Source: Neospora caninum Liverpool (taxonomy: Eukaryota > Apicomplexa > Conoidasida > Eucoccidiorida > Sarcocystidae). Taken from it: a stretch of DNA of 64,000 bases. The notes beneath the pieces were generated by a model. That model had not been told where the DNA came from. It saw nothing but the letters and a program-made list of their open reading frames with translations, and did not search any database. The stretch spans positions 5,294,710 through 5,358,709 of the forward strand of contig NC_018398.1 in assembly GCF_000208865.1 (NCBI RefSeq). Direction: 5' to 3'. Positions 12,339-23,833 of the stretch are shown piece by piece. The translations under genes were made by a program, and so were the position numbers. Position 1 is the first letter of the stretch. Every line of letters starts with the position of its first letter.

Positions 12339-13310
12339 ATGGCAAAGACAAAAAAAGACAAAAAGAAGCCAGGCCCTGCGGCAGCTGACCAGGTGCTCTT
12401 GGCCGAAGAAATTCTAAATTCCAGTTTATCGGAAGTCGCCAGAACGGTGGACGGCAGCGGGTATGCCTATGTACGTCTCAACTGCACCGGGAAAAATGTT
12501 ACAAAGATTCCAGAAGAGATTGCAACTTTTGTCCATCTTCGCTACATTGACATATCCGACAACCATCTCGACGATATCCTCCCACTTACGAAGCTACCCC
12601 ACGTTCTCTTTCTCAACGCCGCCCGTAACAGCATAACCGATATCTCTTGCTTGACCGATGAGACGTGTCTCCCGTCCTGCGCTGTGTTGAATTTGTCGAA
12701 TAACTCTATTTCTAAGTTGTGCTCGATTGGGTTGCCCCACCTAGCCAAACTGACCCTTGACGGGAACCCCTTTGTCTCCTTCGAGGGTGTTGACAGACTC
12801 CCTGACTCTCTCATGCACTTGAGCGTGAGGGACTCTCATCTGAGTACTCTTTCGCATTTGCCGTCGCTGCCTGGTCTAGCCTATCTTTCTCTTGCGAACT
12901 GCCCGATCGACTCCCTCACGGACGTCAGCATGCTGGCTGCACTAAAAATTCTCGACATCAGCGGAGTACGCCTTAGCGATTTCAGTTCTCTCAAGGAACT
13001 TCTGCTGCTGCCATCTCTTCAAGAGCTCACCGTTTCCTCCATTGATCCGGAAATGCCCGATGAGGATTTCAGACGAGAGATCTTGGTGATACTCCGCAGA
13101 CTGCACAAGCTGAATGGAGTGGACGTTACTCCTGAAGAAAAGAAACGGGCCAAAGCACTCAAGCTCCAACGAAAGAGAGAGCAAGAGAAGGCGGAAGAAC
13201 AAAAACGGAGACAGGAAGAGGAGAAAGCGCGCCACGAGAAACAACCCGACGATGAAGACGGCATTGCTGACGCAGAGGCTCTTCCCGATGACCAGGAGGA
13301 AGGTGCTTGA
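12339..13310 (+). CDS. Leucine-rich repeat protein, LRRC23-like, single exon
   Basis: An uninterrupted 323-codon frame with start context ACAATGG. The N-terminus is Lys-rich (MAKTKKDKKKPG). Residues about 55-250 hold seven or more leucine-rich repeats of the LxxLxxLxLxxN(x)I/L form, for example LRYIDISDNHL, VLNLSNNSI, LAKLTLDGNPF, LAYLSLANCPI and LKILDISGVRL. They are capped by a segment like LRRLHKLNGVDVTPEEKKR, the usual end of SDS22/LRRC-type axonemal proteins. Residues about 270-300 are a charged helix (Lys/Glu/Arg/Gln) and the tail is acidic (DDEDG...DDQEEGA). Repeat spacing and the capping motif fit LRRC23-type radial-spoke proteins; coccidian male gametes are flagellated, so such a role is plausible but inferred. 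The LRR call itself is firm. Confidence 0.87.
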   Translation: MAKTKKDKKKPGPAAADQVLLAEEILNSSLSEVARTVDGSGYAYVRLNCTGKNVTKIPEEIATFVHLRYIDISDNHLDDILPLTKLPHVLFLNAARNSITDISCLTDETCLPSCAVLNLSNNSISKLCSIGLPHLAKLTLDGNPFVSFEGVDRLPDSLMHLSVRDSHLSTLSHLPSLPGLAYLSLANCPIDSLTDVSMLAALKILDISGVRLSDFSSLKELLLLPSLQELTVSSIDPEMPDEDFRREILVILRRLHKLNGVDVTPEEKKRAKALKLQRKREQEKAEEQKRRQEEEKARHEKQPDDEDGIADAEALPDDQEEGA

Positions 13311-16229
13311 GAGTTTTCCTGTGGACATGTCTTACGATTGTCAATTCTCGTTTTCTTCCTCTACGCCCCTCTGATCCCTGCTGTGCCCTGTGAAGATTCT
13401 ACGCAGGCAACTGAGAGCCCGGATCACGTCGATCCACGGTTCGTTTCGTCACGTTGAACAGCCTAAATTATGAAGGGTTTCCGGCAGTGCACGGAAACAT
13501 AGGAGCGGCTTTTGTCTGACATCCCATCAGATGGGTCAGGCGCCCCGCACCACTCCTTTTCCTCTATTCCTGTGTCGACTTCTCCTTCCCCTGAGAGACT
13601 ATGAGCCAAACAGGCGACTGGTCTCTTTGTGCTGGCATCCACGTCTCTTCTCGGTTCGACTACATGTGCTACAGCGTCCGTTCTCTCCTTGCAACCAAGT
13701 AACCGTTGCCTGTTCTTCCTGGTCTCCAAACATCACAGCAGTTGTGAACACTCATCTGTTCGTGTTGGCCCGTCCGCAGACGGCTCGTGAGGTGTCTTCT
13801 CTGAAGACCTCAAGTTTAGCAGGCAGCAGGTGGAGAACACAACTAAGCACTGGGGCGCACAAAAAGCACGCGGACTGCGAACACGTTTGCTCTCTGTGGG
13901 TATCAAGCTCTGGTTCCAGCTAAAGCAAAGTGTTTTTACATGGTCACCGACGAGAGAAAATGATTCGAGGTCTCGTCGATACACGACTCTGGCCAAACCC
14001 TGGCTCTGTTTCTACCGGCGTGGGGACCAAGCTCGAGGCATCCGCGCCTCAACTAACAGAGAAAAGAAGAGTGCGTATCAAATTCTTGGTCGACGGCCAG
14101 ACAGGCTCGGCCCGCAATGCGCAACAGAACCACCTTTGGGCACGAGACAGAACCGGTTCTAGTCTTGTGTCCACGGGTCAGTTCGCAATCTCCGCACCCG
14201 AAAGCTGCAAAAGAGGAAATCCTCAGGGTATACAGCATGCGCCGCACTGCCTCATTATGCCAGCAGACTGCGGATGTCACGACCCTATTCACTTGAAAAG
14301 GCTCATCCACTTTCTTTCCAGATCGGCGGCACGATCCCATTCTGGCGAGCCGCAACCTGCAAGGCCGCCACGGCCAACAGAGCAGTGGCTTCGCTGACGG
14401 CGGAATGCATGCGCGACTTGCACAGGTTTTGTTAATTTAGGAGCCTTTGCTGTCTGAGAAAGCGAGGCGTTTGGAGGTGGCATGCGAAAAAGAGGTGTAC
14501 TAGAAACCGCGAATCATGTCGAAAGTTGTTGTTTGGTCGTGACTGGACACAGACTGAAGCGGGGTGCTCTCTTCTTGTCTCTGGTGACTTCAGCCCCCTG
14601 CTGTGTTGCAGTTCTCTCTGCTATCCCGCACAACTGCACGTGCCAAGTGGAGTGAAATTTCAAAGCATGCGTGTGTACTCTGGTCGCGCGTCATTTCCAG
14701 ACGAGACCCGGAGCACTTTTCCGTACGGCTCTATGCTGTCAACGTACATGGCCTGCAACAATCTCTCAGCAGTTCGACGGAGGAGTCAGAGGAACTGCCT
14801 GTCCCGGAGCGTACCGCCACGCTGGATCCTTCGGTCGTGAGGCACTCTGCCACGCAGTTTTTAGAATCCCTACGGGCTTTTCTTTCGAGAATCTTTCATC
14901 TTGGGAGACCCCGCTTTGTACGTCTAAGTTGTGGAATGCCTGTCGGGCTGTCTGCCTAAAGAGCTGTGTGCTCGGTTTCCGTCGGTCGGCGGTCGTACCC
15001 TGTATACGGTGGAGGCTCGCCAGATTTCCATCAACAGCTCGACGACTGCAGCCCTAAGATTTCAAGCGCTGCATGTGTTCCTCATAACTTCGGGCGCCAG
15101 GGTAATATCTGCGTGGGTGTTCCGCGAATGCCTGGCGCATGATGGACAGTTAGAAGTTTGCACGACTCTCGCGTCCGTACTTTTCTGGATATTCACGCTG
15201 TACACGTTGCGAAACGCTTGGCACACAAGAGACGCAAGCGCATAGGTCTTGCAAGATACGCCAAGGCGGTTCGCGTGCCAAGGCCTGGTCCATGGCCTTA
15301 GACCACGCTGTGGAAGCTTGCAATACACCAGACAGCTCCGCCCCCAGGCGCGTGGCGCCTCGGTGACAGACGATGTAGAGATTTCCTGTCGACCGGGTTT
15401 TGACGTTAAACTTTTCAGTCAAGCGAACCCCTTGTGTATTTTGTGGGCTGCTAATGCGCCGTTGCGCGGATCTAGTCCTGAGCGCTTGCAGGTCCGGTCG
15501 GTCTGTGCCGCGTGGCGTCCCTGTCTCTCCCAGTCGCCGAGCTCATCGTGAGGTCTGGAGAGTCCTCCGCTTCCTCTCTCAGTCTTGAATCCTTCCGCAC
15601 ATTCATCTGACCTGGACTCACGATGGCAAACTTGGCGAAAGCAGCCGGGGGTGCCTCGTCGTGGAACTGTGCCCGCGTCCATCGGAGTTTCCCGCAGCAC
15701 GTGGGAACTGGGCGTCCTTGGCAAAATAGGTTCACCGGCATCGAGTCGTCTCTGCTTTCCGCGTAAGGATTTGCAGGCTTCTCTGCTACACAGAAGGCTT
15801 TCTTACTCTACAGTCCACTTCAGTCTACTGCTGTTAGTCCACCCTCCGGCGCGAGCGCTGAATTTGTTTTCCAGCGTCGTTGTGGCAAGACGCAGCGCAC
15901 TCCGCATTTTTGCTGTCTTGTGTTGCTTTCCTCCCGTTTTATCTCCGCAAGAAACTGGTTTCCTACCAGGGCCGCCCTCTTGTTTCTCCTGTACGTGTGT
16001 CCTGTGCAGGCGTCGCGAGGCCGTCTCGTCTTCTCCGCGAAAGAGCAGTTCGCTCTCTTCAGGGTCAACCAGTCCCTCTTCCGTGACAACGTGCATCCCT
16101 AGGCTCGGCCAGGTCTTTTCTGATGACGCGCTGCGTTTCAGCAACGCAAGTCTTTCATGTACGCCGTCCTGTCGTTCCGTGTCGCGATATTCTTCCACGC
16201 GTCCGCTCTCGGCCGGTCGTCCCGAGGTC
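13311..16229. other. Intergenic region and leader of the bL12 gene
   Basis: No recognisable gene. Many short overlapping frames exist on both strands. From about 15,780 to 16,200 the plus strand is pyrimidine-rich and open in frame with the bL12 start, but contains no ATG before 16230, so I read it as 5' UTR. The translated leader would be an uninformative Ser/Leu/Pro/Arg mixture. Confidence 0.5.
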
Positions 16230-18784
16230 ATGGATGCTGTGGGCGGAGGCCTTTCGGCAGTTCAAGGATTCGTGTGTGGTGGTGCCCAGCGGCGACAGCC
16301 AGGGTGCATGCAACAGCCCCACCGTCGCTGGCACCAGATCGTGTCCCAGGCCAACTTTGGAACGGCGTCAGCCGCTTCTTTCGACATCTTCCAAAAACTC
16401 AAAGACCCTCCAGAGACTGGCGAAGAGGAGACCGGAGCAGCCAAAAAGAGAAAACCGTCGGACCGGGTGGGTGGTGCCTCCGTAGATGCCCCTCCACGGT
16501 CAGGAGCTGGCAAAAACGGGGTTGAAACAGATGGACGAAAAAACGTCAAGCGTCCAGTGTACAACTGTATGTCCCCTTCCACCGTGTTATTTGCCACGCA
16601 GCAACGCCGCGGTTGGAAAAGAAACGGTGTGTTCGTGCCCGTGTCAGAGTTTCAGGCAAGCTCCAGGTGCCAGGCCACAGGTTCCCGTACCCCGCGCGCG
16701 CCGACTGACTCGAGCTTTATCCACTGGCAAATGGGTCTGAGAGAGCAGGAACACGTTTCTGATGGCTGTGTCGTGTCATTGTCGAACGCCGAGCCGGCGG
16801 TTGATTTATTTGGAGGCAGTGTTGCGTTTTTTGCTTCTCCCGCCGACAAAGATGGGCAGAAAGGGGTGAGGATAAGATCGAAATGTTCTCACTTGAATCA
16901 TGGGACTGTTTCAAGACCTCCCGTTTCGGATGCATGTGTGCTCCGCAGGTGATCAGATTGGTGGACGAAGTCATGAACTTAACCCTAATTGAAGCAGCTG
17001 ATCTTTGCGATCTTTGCCAAGAAAAACTCGCAGAGCGATCTGGAGGTCAGTGTAAAGTTCCGTGAAACGCCGTGGTGGCTCTCTCTTTGATGTGGAGTCT
17101 CCAACTTCATCCCGCAGACGTGTCGAAACTATCGTTGTGTTTTGCCCGCACAGCGCGGTGCGGTCTTGAACGGCACCGTTTCACGAAGAGAAAGCTGGCC
17201 TTAACGCCATCGACTGCTTTTTAAAAAGTGGAACTGAGCCTGTGTTGTTGGCGAAGGTCCCCCTGGCGCAGGAACAGAGAAGCCGCCAGCATTGCAGTTC
17301 ATGCGGTTTTAACCCGCGCCAGTGAGTGTTCTCGTCTCGTACCAAAACAGGAAACTCACCGGCGGCTTGTTTAGCGGGGTGCAATGCTAGATGCCCTCAG
17401 CATGAGGATCTGAGAGACGTTGCTGCCATTATGAGTGCGTTTCTTCGTGGTGATTGTAATGCCAGGCCCCACGTTTAACGCGGCAGCGGCGGCCGGGCGA
17501 ACGCCGTTTCCTCATCCCGCGGGCATGTTTGCCGGCATGGCTATGCCAGGCATGATGGGGTAAGGACACGACACGCGAGTCTTAGCCTGTGTTGCCTGCT
17601 GACGGGCTTGTGGGCGATACCGTCTAAAGCCTGCGCATAAATAATATGCATTAGCTGTCAAAAAATCTGGCAAGCGAAACACGCCAGCCAACTTGGCTCT
17701 TCATGAACTTCCCGAGGTCCAGTGTTGCCAGTGTGGAAATCTCTGTGGGTTTGCTACACGGTGAGGAAAAGGCGCAGGCAGCCGCTTTCAGGACCCTAAC
17801 TCTTCAAGTCCGTCTCGCGATGAGGGTGTCGTACGCAGGCGACCGATGAGCTTTGTGTCTGCAGTGTCCGTGTTGTGTCAGCAAGAGACCGTGCAGGTTT
17901 TGAAGTTTGTGATTGTTTCAGCTTTGGTGCAGTTTGGTGGCACACCATTCTCACCCTGTTCTCACCAATCAGGGACTCGAAAACAGGATGCGGCTTGCGT
18001 CTTGCCTGGTGGTGTGTGTGTGTGTGTGTCTTTTCCAGGGCCATGGCAGCTCCAGTGGGAATGATGCCGCCGATGGCGGCGGCTCCAGCGGCTGCTCCAG
18101 GCAGTGCGGCTGCTCCAGGCAATGCGGCTGCTCCAGCAACGGAGGCAACGTCTGAGAAAAGTAATGGCGATGGGGAAACGGCGTCGCAGTTCGTTTTTGC
18201 ACATGAAAGATTTCCCGCACAGTCAGCATCTCCGATGTTACCCAGACAGTCAGTATTCTTCTAGGTGACTGCGTCAGGGCTCAACGCGTTTCAGTCACAG
18301 GGTTAGGTCTGTAGTGGGAGGTGTGAAGATGCATGTGTCCTTACCTGCGTACTGCAGTGTAACTTGTGTGCGTGGCTAAACAGAGCCGGAGAAGAAGGAG
18401 GACGCGAAAGCGGCGTTTTCGATTAAGCTTCTCGGGTTCGATGCTCCAAAGAAGGTTGCAGTAGTCAAGGAGGTGCGAGCTATCACAGCTCTTGGCTTGA
18501 AGGAGAGCAAAGATCTGGTCGAGCAGGCTCCAAAGATTATCAAGAAGGGTAGGTCTGTGCGCCTTTCTTTCTCGGAAACAGGCAAACAGTGGGAGTCGCG
18601 GGAGGACCAGGGGGGTGCTCACCGAGCTTCCGGCTTTCTGAACGACGCGTGTCTGATTGCGTGGAGACCCAACAGGAGCGTCTGTCTGTGTCGTGAAATT
18701 TTGTGTGCAGCTGTGCCTGCCGCGGAGGCAGAAGCGCTCAAGGCAAAGCTGGAAGCTGCAGGTGCTCAGGTGGCTCTGGAATGA
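16230..18784 (+). CDS. MRPL12: Organellar ribosomal protein bL12 (L7/L12), probably mitochondrial
   Basis: bL12 forms the flexible stalk of bacterial-type ribosomes and recruits translation factors. Proposed exons are 16230-16466, 16949-17045, 17466-17559, 18039-18160, 18384-18548 and 18711-18784, all in phase, 262 residues. The N-terminal dimerisation domain is [20 protein letters not shown]. The C-terminal domain contains [37 protein letters not shown] and [18 protein letters not shown], the classic L7/L12 CTD. The hinge (exons 3-4) is about 75 residues of Ala, Pro, Met and Gly, much longer than usual. The first donor is uncertain: 16467 (GTGGGT) and 16866 (GTGAGG) are both in phase, and the second would add about 133 residues. 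No strong signal peptide precedes the Arg-containing leader, so mitochondrion is favoured over apicoplast. Confidence 0.9.
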
Positions 18785-19411
18785 GCAAGAGGCGACTTTT
18801 TCCGTTTCGCGATGTTGCGAAGAACACGTGCAGCTTAATGATTGACGAAGCTGTGTTGGGATAGGATGCGGACCGCTAGGAAAAACTGTCTTGCGAATAT
18901 TTTGTTTTTCCGTTTGCTTGTCGAAGCTTGTTTCCCATTTGCAAGGACGGTTGTGCCTGATGTTTGTCATGGACGTGAGTGATCCAGCTGTTTCACCAGC
19001 TGCCAAGTGTGCGCGTGCACTTGAGCACTTTTGGTCGAAACTACGCTCGAGACTGCGAGAAAACATTTTCTTGAGAGCCTCTGAAAAATGCACATGAGTT
19101 TGCGAGTCCGGTTTCTCTGCGACTCAGCGGTGCCTCGCTAGTCGCGCTAGCTACAGAAAAGGGGCTCGAATCTCAGACCCTCGGGACTCCAGCACTTCGA
19201 CAGTAGCGTGGGTTCCCGTATAGACACCGAGGCTAGGCGTACAATTTTGATGGTTTGTCTTTAGTGTTTGAGTTCTGTGCCGTAAGAATGTCGCAATATT
19301 TGAGCCGTAGCCAGTGGGCTTTGCTCACGTGAACGACGCATATATGCAGGCCGCAAAATATCAGGTTCCAGATTTACACTACGGCACAAGAAAATGCTTT
19401 CCGCATAGTGA
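18785..19411. other. Intergenic region between bL12 and the SRS gene
   Basis: About 630 bp between the convergent 3' ends of bL12 (+) and the SRS gene (-). It presumably holds both 3' UTRs. Nothing else is visible. Confidence 0.55.
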
Positions 19412-20884
19412 TCAGGGAGAGAACAGGAATCCCACGCAGAGAAAGCCGATAACGCAGCTCACGAGCCCAGACAGGCTGCCGGCTCCCGAAGCCGGTGGCG
19501 TAGAGGTGGTTGTCTCGACGGCGGCGGCGCCGGGGACTTCGATGCGCACTTTGCACGTTTTACCTTCAGATTGATAACATTGAAGGCAGAGCTTTTTCGT
19601 CGAGGTCGGGACTGCCGTCAACTCCATAGTATACTTTGTGTTAAATCCAGGCGTTTGCTCTTCCTGGAGTACGGCATCTACCAACGAGGTCAGGGAAGCC
19701 GGTACACTGCACGACCCATCGGAATCGTCGTAGACTTTCTGGTTCTCCCGCGAGAAGGGAGGTACGAGAGCCGTACCCCTCGCGCACCAGAAGTTAACAG
19801 GCTGGTCTGGAGAAAGCGTGACCTGGTTCTCGGTGCCTGGTGTGCACTCCTCCAATTCTTCGTCGTGAACATCATCACCTGTGGATGATTGCACATCGAT
19901 CAGTACTGTGCACGCTCCGCTTGGTTCCTCGTTCATGTCGCTCCTAGCTTTCTTAATGTGGCCACTACGCACTCCACCCCATGATTTTCCAGGGCTTTGG
20001 TTTTTGCACTTATACCACAGCCTACTGGACTGTCTACCCTCGGCGGGAAAGACCACTCTGTAGATGTGCTGATCTTTTTTTCTTTCATCCCAGTATGCCT
20101 CCGAAATAGTCTCAAGTTCCTCAGTTTCCTCGCAGCCCGACGATTTACAGAATTTTGGAGTTGAGTCCTGCGCCGGCTCGAGGGTAGTCAGTTGCTCGCC
20201 GCACTTGAATACAGCATCGGTATCCTGTGAGCCAAGCGTGATGACGACTGCACCGTAGGGTTTTGAGCACGTTTTCTCGAGACCGGGGTCTTCCGCCAGG
20301 GGCTCTTTCTTTGCCGTGATAGTCACTTTACAAGCCTCTCCCACGCCGGAGATCTGTTGGATTTCTGACTTTCGTTTCTGTCCGCGGATGCCTTCGACTT
20401 CCAATCCTGGGGCTCTCACGAAAGCGTCAGATGCGGGTGTGCATTGATAATAAACTTTGTAGTCTTCCATGCGATGTTCCGGAAATATGAGCTTATAGGT
20501 ATTACTCTCTTTCTCCGAGTCATCCCATGTGGCACCAGGCACGGCCTCTTGTAGGTCGGTCGGCACATCGCACTCGTCAGTCAGGTAAACCTCTTCTGCT
20601 TCGAGTTGGTCAGGATCGAGCGTGGTGTGGCTCCCACCACACTTGAAAACTGCTTCTGTCTGGTCAGGTTCAAGATCGATTTCAATTCCTGCGTTGGATG
20701 AACATTCGTTTCCAACCTTAGAAGAGACGGCATGTTTAGGAGATAACAGCCTTTGCGAGCCGCCAGCCTGCTCTCCTGACGTAACGCGCCCTGGATGTAA
20801 AACTGAGGTTGCGCTCACCGACTTCGCTGAGGCAAAGCCCAGGTAGAGAAAAGAAATCGCTGTCAGTGCCCTTTGTCCCTTCAT
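19412..20884 (-). CDS. SRS: SRS (SAG1-related) surface antigen with three SAG domains and GPI signal
   Basis: A single-exon 490-residue protein on the parasite surface family fold. The start is an ATG in AAAATGA context. Residues 1-25 are a signal peptide (MKGQRALTAISFLYLG...SVSA). The mature part holds three tandem SAG domains of about 120-130 residues. Each shows the family landmarks: an early Cys, a 'VFKCG' or 'NFWC' strand, an LxPxQ stretch, an 'xYxLxFP' strand, a 'YxC' strand and a closing 'CxVxI'. Domains 2 and 3 have six cysteines each; domain 1 has five. The C-terminus is a Thr/Ser/Pro stalk followed by a hydrophobic tail (GLVSCVIGFLCVGFLFSP), typical of GPI addition. SRS proteins act in host-cell attachment and immune recognition; the partner of this member is unknown. 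It is a solitary copy here. Confidence 0.94.
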   Translation of the reverse strand: MKGQRALTAISFLYLGFASAKSVSATSVLHPGRVTSGEQAGGSQRLLSPKHAVSSKVGNECSSNAGIEIDLEPDQTEAVFKCGGSHTTLDPDQLEAEEVYLTDECDVPTDLQEAVPGATWDDSEKESNTYKLIFPEHRMEDYKVYYQCTPASDAFVRAPGLEVEGIRGQKRKSEIQQISGVGEACKVTITAKKEPLAEDPGLEKTCSKPYGAVVITLGSQDTDAVFKCGEQLTTLEPAQDSTPKFCKSSGCEETEELETISEAYWDERKKDQHIYRVVFPAEGRQSSRLWYKCKNQSPGKSWGGVRSGHIKKARSDMNEEPSGACTVLIDVQSSTGDDVHDEELEECTPGTENQVTLSPDQPVNFWCARGTALVPPFSRENQKVYDDSDGSCSVPASLTSLVDAVLQEEQTPGFNTKYTMELTAVPTSTKKLCLQCYQSEGKTCKVRIEVPGAAAVETTTSTPPASGAGSLSGLVSCVIGFLCVGFLFSP

Positions 20885-23833
20885 TTTTCTGCCGTGTCAG
20901 AGTACCTAATGCGAGGTCTAGTTGCGTTCTGTGTAGGGACGGTTACTAAGTGTACGCTTTTGTAATATGCGAACAGCAACCGTCGCCCTGCACGGGTTGT
21001 GATTCATTCACTCCACGAACCCCGAGGAAAGTTGAAAGGCGAAGAATTTTAAAAATGCGGAACTCGAGCGCTCTTCCGCTGGCCTTCCTGGGTGCTGGCT
21101 AGTGCATCTTGGCCTGATGCGGTGCGGCGTAAGCCTGTGGGGTCCCCCAGCTTGCCGGAGAAGTTCACAGATATAGATGCGCCGACCCCGGCACAGATGG
21201 ACTGGCTTGGTGCAGGACCGATTTCGAACTGGATAATTCTCAGGACTACACGAGAGGCCCGATTGCGCATTGCGCTAGAGTGGACTTGGACATGCGGTGG
21301 ATGAGTACAGCGGGTATGTACAGAGTTACAAATACGGCATGCCCATGAAACTCTGCGAAACAGAATAATCTTTTCGACTTTCGCGGATGTAGTGCCAAAT
21401 TCTGTGGGGTGCGCATTTGTTGTCGAAAAAAAAAGCCAGCATAGTGACGGCATGTCGGCAAAGTACCGGCTAGGTGAAAACAATTCCAACTGGTAGTATT
21501 TTATGAACGAAAGTAAGTTGCAAAACCTTCATACGTATAAATCTCTATGTAAGCTAGATAGAAGTACGCTAGAACCATATTGCATTCTTTAAGCTGTCTA
21601 ATTCCAAGTAGACTGGCTATTGGCTCTCAGGTTGCGTGTAAAGGACTGCGGAATCACACACCCAATAACAGCACCCGTAACGTGTAATACCTAAACATTG
21701 ATTCCATTTGTGTAAATACATGGTGGAATACAGGTCTCGTCAACTTCGGAATGAGAACAGAAAATGATGGAATATGGTGATGTAGCAAGGCAACGATGGG
21801 CCGGCTCGTCGCAGCTTTGCTTTCTCTAGTACCTGAGTGACTGGGAGAGAGCGGGGAACCTACACGACCGCTGATTGTTAAGATGTCATTTCTGCAGCAG
21901 ACGCGTCTTGAGTGGGGCGGGTCTCGACCAGCTCTTGCTCGTAAGACATGTAAAAGCAGGCAAAAGCACCGCGCCACGATGAGCATCTTCTCCATCGGCT
22001 AAGGAACACCAGCGGCGAACTTTGTGTATCCTGATTTACAGCCTTTCTGCTGCACCAGCGACATGACAGGCTGCCAAGGCAGTTTCTAAAACTGTGAAGA
22101 GCATGATACAGATGAAAACAAAAAACAGATGCTCCACCGTACAGTGTTCTGAATGCGTATCATCAGCACATGGTCTGGTTCCTCAGTTGATTGGCAAGAA
22201 GGAGAGTAAAACCCATGCTAGGCCGGCCCCATCGTGTCATTGAGTACCATCTTTGCCAGAAGACTCCGTCTGTTTGTTCCAGTTCCTCCGTTTGCATGTG
22301 AGCACCAATATGTCACTCTGCCGCCGGTCTGACGCTCACAGCGAACTCATTCGCAAAGTCTGGCTTTCGTATTGCGTGGCTGTCTTCGGGAAGTGCCTAC
22401 GTCTGAACAACACCGGCAAGTCCCGCTACGTGCCCACGCTGGGCCCTTTGGAGAACTCATGGAAACAGGAACGGTGCAAGGGATTCGGAGTGAACCATGT
22501 AGGGAGCATTGCTCGAGTTTGCAGAACGATTTACACATCACTTCATCACAGAAAGTGCCCTGGGTTGCTTTCGCCCCTTGACGGGTCGGCAGTACAGGCC
22601 TATCTATCACACATAGCCGAGGGATATTTGTGAGGTTAGATAGCGAAACAGAAGCTTCAGCTTGTTGGGGGAAACTGTGCCTTCACAGGGAAACAAAGTG
22701 AGCTTCTCGCTCTAATGGTGATCGCAGTTGCCTTCAAGAGTCACTCATCTGGCTGTCTTGATCCGGTGACTATATAGTGTATGACGACCTGACCTTCAAA
22801 AGAATAAATATGGACCGTTACACGAAAAAGACATAGCACTGCCGCACACAGAGACTAGTATTATGCCATACAAACGACAACCCAAACTGTATCTGGCAAC
22901 GCCTCCGCCTGGTCCGGTCCCAATGCGTCGTTTTGGCCTGACCACGCACCGCCCTCTTTCACCGTCTCGACGGTTACACCGGCTTTTCGAGACCGTGAGG
23001 CAAAGAGTTGTCGATTGCCACCTGTCTAGCGCAAATGTCTTCGCGAACCGCCGCAAATGTGTTCAAGGGAACCTCGGCGATTCACGCTTTTTTTGCGCAA
23101 CGTGATGTAGCTGCACTCACAACTGCGACATATACCGAAGTGCACGAAGACCCGGTTTGCTCCTGCCGTAGTCTGAGTTGAGTCACGCTGTTTGGCATGC
23201 TAAATAGGCTCATTAAATGTACGGAATTGGATTTGCAGGCATGGAATTCCTGTTCACTGCAAATTGCAGACGTCTTGGCTAGTCCTGAGCTGCTAGTTTT
23301 TCGTCCAGGCAACTGGGCTGCACGATGTGCCGACAACCCCGCCGCGACACATCGCAGCGGAAACGGAATTTGGCATCAGGTGGCCTGTCCATTCCGGATG
23401 TGGATAAGCACGCGTGTCTGACTGGAAACGTTGAGGCCAAGCGACGAAACTGTCGACTAGGCGGCTCGGTTGGCATTGCCCGAAACCCACGCAGAAACAG
23501 CAGGATCAGACGAGGCCGCAAAAAGACTTTTAATCTCCCGTGGTGGGAACAATTCAGGCGGGTTACCGGTGGCTTCAGCGCTCTCGAAAAGAGGATATTC
23601 CGTGACGGGAAACGAAATTTTATACCGTTCCACAAAAAAAATTCACTTGGCCACTTGCAACCGTAGGTTCGCGATGAGTTTGGTCGCGGCGTGGAAAAGC
23701 AGCACAGAAGTGAACAGCGACAAGAGGCGAGGGTGTGGTCAGGCATCGAAGCCTTTCGCCTGGTACAGCATAACATGCCGCGCGAACTGCTCTGTCTCTA
23801 CTGGCACGCCGCCATCTCGTTCGGCGTTGACGC
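20885..23833. other. Intergenic region between the SRS gene and the phosphate carrier
   Basis: About 2.9 kb. The part next to 20884 is the SRS promoter and leader, and the part next to 23833 the phosphate carrier 3' UTR. An AT-rich stretch lies at 21480-21760. No frame shows a recognisable domain, and I saw no RNA gene. Confidence 0.5.

Noticed and set aside
15585..16229. Upstream extension of the bL12 frame
   Set aside because: It opens with TTG and contains no ATG. Composition is that of a leader.
18341..19093. 250-codon minus-strand frame over bL12 exons 5-6
   Set aside because: Antisense shadow. The plus strand carries the diagnostic L7/L12 C-terminal domain in phase.
21480..21760. AT-rich stretch considered as a mitochondrial DNA insertion
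   Set aside because: I could not recognise cytochrome or rRNA fragments by eye. A search against the mitochondrial sequence blocks would decide.
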